The position numbers were made by a program, and so were the translations under genes. 7,254 bases of DNA from Alphaproteobacteria bacterium (GTDB lineage: Bacteria > Pseudomonadota > Alphaproteobacteria > Rickettsiales > UBA1997). The stretch lies in NCBI GenBank assembly GCA_016869775.1, contig VGDJ01000061.1:1-7254 (forward strand). The letters run 5' to 3'. Under the pieces are notes generated by a model, which was not told the origin of the DNA, did no database searches, and saw only the letters and a program-made list of their open reading frames with translations. Shown here piece by piece: positions 1-5,202 of this stretch (its first letter is position 1; the number at the start of each line of letters is the position of its first letter).

Positions 1-321
1 CTAATTTTGATTTTTTGCAAAGATCAAAATAACAAATATGGATTAACCATGAATGATTATTTCAGGTTAACAACAGTTCGTAAAAATCTACTTGAGACAA
101 ATCCTTCCAATGAGCCTGAAAGTCTTAACAGCATTGCAAGTAATCCAAATTTATCTGGGATAATATTGAATAAACTATTTAATAAACTCAAATTTGCTGA
201 AGTAAAAGATTTAATACAACCGCAACCATCGCAACAACAACCCTCTTCATCTCCTGTAACTGAATCTCCTAATTCAGTAAAATTGGCAGGAACCACAGGA
301 GAAAATCCTACTAGGAGTTAG
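1..321 (+). CDS. Uncharacterised protein, C-terminal part or short protein with Gln/Pro/Ser-rich tail
   Basis: I do not recognise this protein. The frame has no stop between base 1 and the TAG at 319-321, so it may be the 3' end of a longer gene that begins outside the window. If it is a complete small gene, the best start is the ATG at 49-51, giving about 90 residues; a TTG at 7-9 is also possible. The first half is mixed polar/hydrophobic and could form helices (the stretch around LSGIILNKLFNKLKFAEVKDL). The last third is low complexity, rich in Q, P, S and T (QPQPSQQQPSSSP), as in disordered tails or linkers. There is no signal peptide, membrane segment or cysteine pattern in the ATG-started form. 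It is transcribed toward the minus-strand cco block. Composition alone does not allow a function; that it encodes protein at all is likely but not certain. Confidence 0.45.
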   Translation, partial: LILIFCKDQNNKYGLTMNDYFRLTTVRKNLLETNPSNEPESLNSIASNPNLSGIILNKLFNKLKFAEVKDLIQPQPSQQQPSSSPVTESPNSVKLAGTTGENPTRS

Positions 322-334
322 TTTATGGGATTTT

Positions 335-472
335 TCAAGAATTTTTACGGTAAAATTGGCATTTTCGCGCCAAAATTTTGAGCATATCTTCGGTCATTTT
401 GCTCAAATTATATTCAACCTGCCAGCCCAACTGTTTCTGCGCCTAAACATTATCAATTGACTGAGGCGATAT
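335..472 (-). pseudogene. Remnant of SDR-type L-threonine dehydrogenase / NAD-dependent epimerase (C-terminus)
   Basis: Read on the minus strand, bases 442 down to 338 encode AQKQLGWQVEYNLSKMTEDM followed by LKILARK and a short tail, ending at a TGA (337-335). Just upstream, in the same frame, come PQSIDNV and then an in-frame TAG at 445-443. From memory, the end of SDR-family L-threonine dehydrogenases reads roughly IADSWPxSIDDSxAxxxWGWxxxYDLxxMTxDML; sugar epimerases such as GalE have a related LGW...EDM ending. Here the codons for I-A (472-467) sit in a different frame from PQSID, as if a few codons (the D-S-W part) were lost with a frameshift. Together the in-frame stop, the frameshift and the absence of any Rossmann-fold N-terminus upstream indicate a decayed gene. 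The family match is by eye and covers only about 40 residues. Confidence 0.48.
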
Positions 473-765
473 TGAAAAAAGATGTTGTGATAACTAAGAC
501 TCGATCAATTGAATTTAATTCTAAATTAAGCGAAATTTTACAAAGATATTTTTGAATTTTGGGATTTTTGTGTTTTGATTTGATTTTAGAATGAAATTAA
601 GCCGTCTTGCTATTGTTTAACGGAATAAATTAAGTATTTTTAATTTAATAAAATCGATTGTCGGTTTGGAAAAATTTTTAGAAAATAGTTTTTAGTTTTT
701 TGGGGCTAATCACCCCTAATCCGTTTTAGATCTTTGACAGAAATATAAAATTTTTAAAATTAATA
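473..765. other. Gene-free AT-rich stretch
   Basis: No convincing coding frame is seen on either strand; stops are frequent, especially from 556 on. The 5' part (473-555) could contain further decayed sequence of the dehydrogenase remnant. A small GGGG/CCCC inverted repeat (702-705 with 713-716, seven-base loop) is present. On the strand of the cco transcript it is followed by A residues rather than a U-tract, so it does not look like an intrinsic terminator. No tRNA-like fold or obvious promoter pair was found. Confidence 0.5.
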
Positions 766-801
766 TTTATTTTCCACCACCCATTTATTTTCCACCACCC
801 A
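766..801. repeat. 18-bp exact tandem duplication spanning the ccoP stop codon
   Basis: The unit TTTATTTTCCACCACCCA occurs at 766-783 and again, exactly, at 784-801. The second copy contains the final codons and stop of ccoP (LGGGK then TAA, minus strand). The first copy therefore lies just past the stop and replays the same end, including a second in-frame-like TAA and a five-codon ATG-GGT-GGT-GGA-AAA-TAA string. A slippage duplication of the gene end is the simplest explanation. Confidence 0.95.
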
Positions 802-1678
802 AAGAGTGAACATAAATTGAAAGACTTTTTATTGTATTGTTATCAATACGATCCTTCCAATAGGGCATTACGCCAGCCCTTGAATAATAAATAGTATAAA
901 ACAAATCCTCTTTATTTGAACCATAAAGCCAAATTGCATCAGTTAAATTTGGCGCCCCTAAGGCCTGATTTCCTTTACCCTCGTTACCATGGCATGCAAC
1001 ACAATTAGCCTTAAATATTGCCTCGCCGTTAGCATTATAATTAGCCTTATTGGATAGGGATAAGACATATTCGATAGTATCATTGATTTCATTTCTTTTT
1101 AATATTTTATCCAAACCAAAAGATGGCATTTGGTTGGCGCGGGTTAATTCGTGATTAGCTCTAATACCATATAGTAAAGTTTGATAAATATCGTCGAGCT
1201 TTCCACCCCATAACCAATCATCATCATTTAGATTCGGATAACCTTTGGCCCCTTGGGCACCTTGACCATGGCATGCAGAGCAGTTTTCTCGGAAAGCTGA
1301 ACGACCAGTATTTAAAGCAAATTGCAAAAGCTTTTCATTTTTAGCAATTTCATTAAGTGGTGTGTTAGTCATTTGTTCAAGATATACACTTTTTTTGGCT
1401 TCAATTTCTTGTTGTTCTTTGTTTAATTCAGAGTATTTAGTCCAATTTAATGAACCCTTAGTGTTACCAGAGAGTGTTGGCCAAGCCGGGAAGAAAAACC
1501 AATAAATTGTTGCCCAAATAATACATATAATCCAAACGATCAGCCACCAACGTGGCGCTGGAACATTATATTCAGAAACGCCATCCCAACTATGCCCAGT
1601 AACACCAAAGCTTTCAAAGGGTTTATCATTGTTTTGGGATTTAGTGGTTTTTTCATCGTTTTGATGTCTTTTAGTCAT
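785..1678 (-). CDS. ccoP: cbb3-type cytochrome c oxidase subunit III (dihaem cytochrome c, CcoP/FixP)
   Basis: CcoP is the membrane-anchored dihaem cytochrome c that passes electrons from periplasmic donors to CcoO and on to the CcoN active site. The 297-residue protein shows the family layout. A short cytoplasmic N-terminus leads into the CcoP signature HSWDGVSEYNVPAPRWW (29-45) and one membrane helix (about 45-64). A periplasmic linker follows, then two cytochrome c domains with haem-binding CSACH (133-137) and CVACH (226-230). Likely axial methionines are M184 (QMPSF) and M271 (VMPYW). The length is normal for the family. The start ATG lies inside the end of ccoQ (8-bp overlap), which suggests translational coupling; no clear Shine-Dalgarno sequence is seen. 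It is the last gene of the minus-strand oxidase block. Its 3' end is duplicated in an 18-bp tandem repeat. Confidence 0.97.
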   Translation of the reverse strand: MTKRHQNDEKTTKSQNNDKPFESFGVTGHSWDGVSEYNVPAPRWWLIVWIICIIWATIYWFFFPAWPTLSGNTKGSLNWTKYSELNKEQQEIEAKKSVYLEQMTNTPLNEIAKNEKLLQFALNTGRSAFRENCSACHGQGAQGAKGYPNLNDDDWLWGGKLDDIYQTLLYGIRANHELTRANQMPSFGLDKILKRNEINDTIEYVLSLSNKANYNANGEAIFKANCVACHGNEGKGNQALGAPNLTDAIWLYGSNKEDLFYTIYYSRAGVMPYWKDRIDNNTIKSLSIYVHSLGGGK

Positions 1679-1928
1679 TTTTATTATTTTTTAGTTGAGA
1701 ATTTGATTTAGATTTGTCTTCTAATTCTGGTCCTGACCGCAAATTTTTAGGATCGTCCCGCAAATTTTTAGGATCGTCTTTGAATGGGATTTTAGAGTAA
1801 TCATCAAACTTTTTTTCTTGGCCTTTTTTAAAAACCGAGTAAACGACATGGCAAAAGAATAAGAAGAAAAAAATTGTCGCAATCGCTGGGGCATGATTTT
1901 GGATATATTGCCAAATATTATTTACCAT
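1671..1928 (-). CDS. ccoQ: cbb3-type cytochrome oxidase small subunit CcoQ/FixQ
   Basis: This is the small single-helix subunit found between ccoO and ccoP; in studied bacteria it stabilises the cbb3 complex and is not catalytic. At 85 residues it has a short N-terminus, one hydrophobic helix (about 14-33, rich in F, I, V) and a positively charged KKGQEKKFDDYSKIPF stretch, which is the usual FixQ pattern. The C-terminal tail is longer than the typical 50-60 residue family member. The excess includes an exact heptapeptide duplication (DDPKNLR twice) followed by a Lys/Ser/Asn-rich end. Identity rests mainly on position and topology, as the family is poorly conserved. Its ATG lies in the last codons of ccoO (11-bp overlap) and its stop overlaps the ccoP start, so the three genes are read as one unit. 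Confidence 0.88.
   Translation of the reverse strand: MVNNIWQYIQNHAPAIATIFFFLFFCHVVYSVFKKGQEKKFDDYSKIPFKDDPKNLRDDPKNLRSGPELEDKSKSNSQLKNNKND
1737..1778. repeat. 21-bp exact tandem duplication inside ccoQ
   Basis: The 21-base unit at 1737-1757 is repeated exactly at 1758-1778. Since 21 is a multiple of three the frame is kept, and the protein gains a second copy of the heptapeptide DDPKNLR. The absence of any synonymous difference between the copies suggests a recent event. Confidence 0.95.
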
Positions 1929-2739
1929 TATTGTTATTTAAATTTGAATTTGAAGGCTCAATTGGTTGATGTGAAGATTGAGAATTTTTGATATTTTGCT
2001 GTAATTCATTAAATTCTTTGATAGTCAGCGGTTCGAATTTGGCAAAATCAACAAGCGTTCCAAGAACCTGAAGATAAGCAACTAAAGCATCCATTTCAGA
2101 AACTTTTTGTGGATTACCGTCGAAGTCTCGAATATTTACCTTTTTACCATATCTTTTTAGCAAAACTTCGCCGTCTCTATCATTGGAGGCTTGAATAACG
2201 GCGTCAGAAACAGCATTTTGAATCATATCTTCAGAATAAGGGACGCCAATTTTTTTGAGAACTTCCATATCATCGGCAATTTTAGCGATTTTAGCATCTT
2301 TTTCGAGTAAAAATTTATATCCCGGCATGATTGATTCTGGAACAACCGAACGAGGGTTTACAAGGTGTCGAGTATGCCACTCGTCTGAATATTTTCCGCC
2401 AATTCTAGCTAAATCTGGGCCAGTGCGTTTTGAACCCCATTGAAATGGATAATCATACATACTTTCAGAAGCAATAGAGTAGTGGCCGTATCTTTCGACC
2501 TCATCACGTAAAACTCTAACCTGTTGGGAATGGCAACCATAACATCCTTCGCGTTTGTATATTTTAGCTCCCGCTAACTCGAGAGGGGTATATGGGCGCA
2601 TTCCTTCAACTTTTTCGATGGTGGTTTCAATGCGAAATAATGGAGTAATTTCAACTAAACCACCAATCGAAATCACAACTACAGTTAAAATTAAGAGAAT
2701 AATTGAATTGCGTTCAATTTTATCATGATGTTTGAGCAT
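1918..2739 (-). CDS. ccoO: cbb3-type cytochrome c oxidase subunit II (monohaem cytochrome c, CcoO/FixO)
   Basis: CcoO is the monohaem cytochrome c that carries electrons from CcoP to the low-spin haem of CcoN. The protein has one N-terminal membrane anchor (about 12-30) followed by a periplasmic cytochrome c domain. The haem site is CYGCH (66-70), directly followed by the CcoO-typical SQQVRVLRDEVERYGHYS. Further family motifs are YPFQWGSKRTGPDLARIGG (97-115), WHTRHLVNPRSVVP and SIMPGY, whose M138 is the likely axial ligand. The 273-residue length is somewhat above that of many family members, because of an Asn/Ser/Gln-rich tail. The gene begins 18 bases after the ccoN stop and ends overlapping ccoQ by 11 bases. 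Confidence 0.97.
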   Translation of the reverse strand: MLKHHDKIERNSIILLILTVVVISIGGLVEITPLFRIETTIEKVEGMRPYTPLELAGAKIYKREGCYGCHSQQVRVLRDEVERYGHYSIASESMYDYPFQWGSKRTGPDLARIGGKYSDEWHTRHLVNPRSVVPESIMPGYKFLLEKDAKIAKIADDMEVLKKIGVPYSEDMIQNAVSDAVIQASNDRDGEVLLKRYGKKVNIRDFDGNPQKVSEMDALVAYLQVLGTLVDFAKFEPLTIKEFNELQQNIKNSQSSHQPIEPSNSNLNNNNGK

Positions 2740-2757
2740 ATTAGAAGTTCTATGTTG

Positions 2758-4176
2758 CTAGTTATTAGTTTTTAAATTGATCGTTTTGTAAAAATTATAA
2801 GCCATAACGCAGGCTCCAGATAAGAAAAATATTCCACCTAACGCTCTAGTGACATAGAGGGGATGGCTCGCTTTTAAGACGTCGATAAATGAATATTGCA
2901 AATTTCCCATTTCGTTGTAGGTGCGCAGCATCAAGCCTTGACTAATCCCTGAAATCCACATTGCGACGGTATAAAGTACGATTCCGATTGTAGCTAACCA
3001 AAAATGGGTATTAACCAGTTTATTGGAGTATAAATCTTTTTTACCCCACAAAATTGGAACTAGATGGTAAAGAGCCCCAAAGCTTATAAGAGCAACCCAG
3101 CCAAGCGCTCCAGAGTGAACATGTCCAATAGTCCAATCAGTGTAATGTGAAAGAGCATTAACTGCTTTGATTGACATAAGTGGTCCTTCAAAAGTGCTCA
3201 TACCATAAAAGGCAACCGAAGTAATAAGAAATCGAAGTACTGGATCTGTGCGAAGTTTATCCCAAGCGCCAGACAAGGTCATAATACCATTAATCATTCC
3301 GCCCCATGATGGCATCCAAAGCATGATAGAGAATGTCATGCCAAGAGTTTGAACCCAATCGGGAAGAGAAGTATAATGAAGATGGTGAGGGCCAGCCCAA
3401 ATATAAATAAAAATTAACGACCAAAAGTGTAAAATTGACAATCGATATGAATATACTGGGCGATCAGCACGCTTTGGAACGAAGTAATACATAATACCAA
3501 TAAATCCAGCTGTTAAAAAGAAGCCAACCGCATTGTGGCCGTACCACCATTGAATCATTGCACTCTGAACACCTCCAAAAAGAGGGTAGCTTTTAGTGCT
3601 ATCAATGCGAAGTGGAATAGAAAGGTTGTTAACAATGTGAAGAACAGCAAAAGTCACAATGAAAGCTAAAAAAAACCAGTTAGCCACATAAATATGAGGC
3701 TCTTTACGATTTTTGAGAGTCATAACGAAAACAATGAAATAACTAATCCATACCGGTAATAGCAATAGGTCAGCATACCATTCAGGCTCTGCATATTCTT
3801 TTGCTTGAGTTACTCCAAATACATATCCTAAACCAGCGATTACTATGAATATTTGGTAACCCCAAAAAATAAATTTATGCAAGAAGTCTGGTCCCCATAG
3901 TCTTGCGCTCGAGGTTCTTTGAATAACGAAGAGACTGGTAGCAAAAAGAACGTTTCCGCCAAAAGCAAAAATAACCGTTGAAGTATGAAGTGGTCGAAGT
4001 CGGCCAAAGCTAGTATATTCAATATCAAAATTAAGAATTGGAAAAGCCATTTGTGAGGCGATTACTACTCCTGCCAAAAAACCAATTATTCCCCAAAAAG
4101 TTGCGGCAATAGTGAATAATTTTATAATATTGTAATTATAGTCAACAGCCAATGAGTTATTGTTAGAACTAGCCAT
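2758..4176 (-). CDS. ccoN: cbb3-type cytochrome c oxidase catalytic subunit I (CcoN/FixN)
   Basis: CcoN is the membrane subunit where oxygen is reduced to water at the haem b3-CuB centre, coupled to proton pumping. The 472-residue protein has the normal length and about twelve hydrophobic segments. All key residues can be placed: H64 in LRPLHTSTV (low-spin haem b); H214 in WWYGHNAVGFF and H264/H265 in AGPHHLHY (CuB ligands); Y258 in YIWAGPHH (the tyrosine cross-linked to a CuB histidine in C-type oxidases); E330 in TFEGP; and H352/H354 in GHVHSG (haem b3 and haem b). Spacing between H214, Y258, H264, E330 and H352/H354 agrees with the Pseudomonas stutzeri enzyme as I recall it. The enzyme should therefore be active. 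It follows the DsbD_2-type gene after 63 bases and heads the classical N-O-Q-P order. Confidence 0.98.
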   Translation of the reverse strand: MASSNNNSLAVDYNYNIIKLFTIAATFWGIIGFLAGVVIASQMAFPILNFDIEYTSFGRLRPLHTSTVIFAFGGNVLFATSLFVIQRTSSARLWGPDFLHKFIFWGYQIFIVIAGLGYVFGVTQAKEYAEPEWYADLLLLPVWISYFIVFVMTLKNRKEPHIYVANWFFLAFIVTFAVLHIVNNLSIPLRIDSTKSYPLFGGVQSAMIQWWYGHNAVGFFLTAGFIGIMYYFVPKRADRPVYSYRLSILHFWSLIFIYIWAGPHHLHYTSLPDWVQTLGMTFSIMLWMPSWGGMINGIMTLSGAWDKLRTDPVLRFLITSVAFYGMSTFEGPLMSIKAVNALSHYTDWTIGHVHSGALGWVALISFGALYHLVPILWGKKDLYSNKLVNTHFWLATIGIVLYTVAMWISGISQGLMLRTYNEMGNLQYSFIDVLKASHPLYVTRALGGIFFLSGACVMAYNFYKTINLKTNN

Positions 4177-4217
4177 ATTATAAGAAAAATTAATTTGTAA
4201 AAAATTAATGAGAAATC

Positions 4218-4254
4218 AAAAATTTATTAAAAAAATTTATTAAAAAAATTTATT
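4218..4254. repeat. 13-bp A/T tandem array spanning the stop codon of the DsbD_2-type gene
   Basis: The unit AAAAAAATTTATT recurs with a 13-base period: TTT blocks start at 4223, 4236 and 4249, giving nearly three copies. The copy at 4242-4254 encodes the end of the protein (NKFF and stop, minus strand); the others lie after the stop. The composition is simple, so slippage is likely. No hairpin typical of a terminator is formed. Confidence 0.85.
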
Positions 4255-5010
4255 TAATAAAATCTTAAAAAGCACGCAAATATTAATAACTACAACAATA
4301 TTTGCAATAATTTTAAATTCAGAAATTTGTAGCGCTGGTCGAGCAAAAAAGCCAACCACAAACAGTGCTATAAAAGTTGAAAAACCAAAAATAATCATAC
4401 CAAAAATTGCATAAAAAGCCGAGGAAAAACTGGCAGAGAGTGCAAAAGCTCCATAAAGCATTCCGCATGGAATAAATCCCAAAATCAAGCCCAACAAATA
4501 TCCGCGCCAACCTATTGAATCAAGAAGTAAATGGTTTATTTTTATGAAGATTTTTGAAAAATTTTTTGAAAAAAATTTACTCAATTTATTTAAAAATTTA
4601 TAAGGGGTTTTGTTTTTTAAATTGAGGGTAAAATATTTTTTGCAATCAAAATATTTGCTTAAAAATTTTTTATTTTCGTTAATAAAAAGATTTACAAAAA
4701 ACATCATCCCCAGAAAAAGCAATATTCCTGAAATAATTTCAAAACCGATACTTTTGTCGAGAGAAATTCTGAGTGATGAGATCAAAAAACCAATTAGCGA
4801 ATATGTTGTGATTCTTCCCAAATGATATGGAATTAGAGCAATTTTAGTGATCTTGCTAAATCCATTATATTCGGCGATTTTAACTCTACTAAGATTTGAT
4901 GAAACTTGAGTTATAACGAATGGTCCACACATTGACATGCAGTGTGCAAACCCTCCAAAAAAACCCATCGATGCTAAAGAAAAAATAATTAACAAATCTT
5001 GTGAACTCAT
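4240..5010 (-). CDS. DsbD_2 / TauE-SafE-type membrane protein, probable cbb3 oxidase biogenesis factor
   Basis: This 256-residue polytopic membrane protein has about six hydrophobic segments (near 6-29, 60-80, 90-111, 167-190, 198-222, 233-252). Family marks are HCMSMCGPF (23-31) in the first helix, the PYHLGRITTYSLIG motif (61-74) and GFIPCGMLYGA (178-188). They match the family annotated as sulfite exporter TauE/SafE or cytochrome c biogenesis DsbD_2. C24, C28 and C182 with the H/M residues could carry thiol electrons or bind copper. Members of this family are often found beside cco genes, so a role in copper or thiol handling for oxidase assembly is inferred; sulfite export is not supported. 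The central loop (about 112-160) is unusually Lys/Phe/Asn-rich. The gene precedes ccoN on the same strand and probably heads the operon. The chosen ATG is preceded by a weak AGAAG. Confidence 0.85.
   Translation of the reverse strand: MSSQDLLIIFSLASMGFFGGFAHCMSMCGPFVITQVSSNLSRVKIAEYNGFSKITKIALIPYHLGRITTYSLIGFLISSLRISLDKSIGFEIISGILLFLGMMFFVNLFINENKKFLSKYFDCKKYFTLNLKNKTPYKFLNKLSKFFSKNFSKIFIKINHLLLDSIGWRGYLLGLILGFIPCGMLYGAFALSASFSSAFYAIFGMIIFGFSTFIALFVVGFFARPALQISEFKIIANIVVVINICVLFKILLNKFF
4551..4574. repeat. 12-bp near-exact tandem repeat inside the DsbD_2-type gene
   Basis: TTTTTGAAAAAT at 4551-4562 is followed by TTTTTGAAAAAA at 4563-4574 (11 of 12 bases equal). On the minus strand it yields the repeated FSKN/FSKI peptide in the Lys/Phe-rich loop of the membrane protein. 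The A/T simplicity makes chance or slippage both possible. Confidence 0.7.
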
Positions 5011-5055
5011 GGTAACTTCTAAAGAAATTAAATATTACTTGGAATAATTATGAAT

Positions 5056-5083
5056 TTTTTTCTATATAATTTTTTCTATATAA
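5056..5083. repeat. 14-bp exact tandem duplication carrying a TATAAT box
   Basis: TTTTTTCTATATAA at 5056-5069 is repeated exactly at 5070-5083. Because each copy is followed by T, each yields a perfect TATAAT on the plus strand (5065-5070 and 5079-5084). The reverse strand also gains two TTATATAG blocks. The duplication therefore doubles a possible -10 element in the divergent promoter region. Confidence 0.93.
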
Positions 5084-5096
5084 TTTATTTGGCAAT

Positions 5097-5110
5097 TTGA
5101 TATTGGGCAA
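5097..5110. promoter_or_regulatory. Possible FNR/FixK-like site (degenerate)
   Basis: TTGAT-ATTG-GGCAA matches the FNR-family consensus TTGAT-N4-ATCAA at eight of ten positions. FNR or FixK control of ccoN operons is well known in other Alphaproteobacteria. The centre lies about 94 bases upstream of the first gene of the cco block. The -10-like sequences on the minus strand do not sit at the ideal distance, and such a match is not rare in AT-rich DNA, so this is a weak call. Confidence 0.22.
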
Positions 5111-5202
5111 TTTTATTTTGTAGTTTTTAAAAAAATCTTAATTAGATTTACAAAATGAAGTTCAATTCAAAATAAATCTCATTAACAAATTTTAGAAAAA
5201 GT

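Larger units (their letters stand above)
5011..5202. promoter_or_regulatory. Divergent intergenic region between the cco block and pepA
   Basis: This 192-base, very AT-rich gap separates two divergent units and must hold the promoter of pepA and, unless the cco genes are read from elsewhere, that of the oxidase block. For the plus strand, perfect TATAAT hexamers lie at 5065-5070 and 5079-5084, inside a tandem repeat. The first has a TTGGAA at 5039-5044, but with a long 20-base spacer; the second has no good -35 element. For the minus strand, TTGCCA (5095-5090) and a CATAAT (5052-5047) are candidates without ideal spacing. A partial FNR-like dyad lies at 5097-5110. The pepA leader would be roughly 110 bases long. 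Confidence 0.5.

Noticed and set aside
57..296. Minus-strand Cys-rich frame (GCCCDGCGC) opposite the first gene
   Set aside because: The Cys/Gly run is the antisense of the CAA/CCA-rich Gln/Pro tail; it does not resemble a real metal-binding motif gene.
325..381. Small ATG-started frame of 18 codons after the first gene
   Set aside because: It is too short, has no ribosome binding site and overlaps the remnant on the other strand.
382..555. Plus-strand stop-free frame of about 57 codons containing PKHYQLTEAILKKDVVITKT
   Set aside because: It has no good start codon, no recognised motif, and lies opposite the more convincing minus-strand dehydrogenase remnant, so it is probably an antisense shadow.
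702..716. GGGG/CCCC hairpin as terminator of the cco block
   Set aside because: The stem is only four pairs and on the cco transcript strand it is followed by A residues rather than a U-tract.
4610..4825. Plus-strand frame opposite the DsbD_2-type gene
   Set aside because: It is an antisense shadow of a gene with clear family motifs; no start signal or known domain.
4240..5010. Reading the membrane protein as a true sulfite exporter
   Set aside because: The motifs and its position in front of ccoN fit the DsbD_2-type biogenesis group; no sulfur metabolism gene is nearby.
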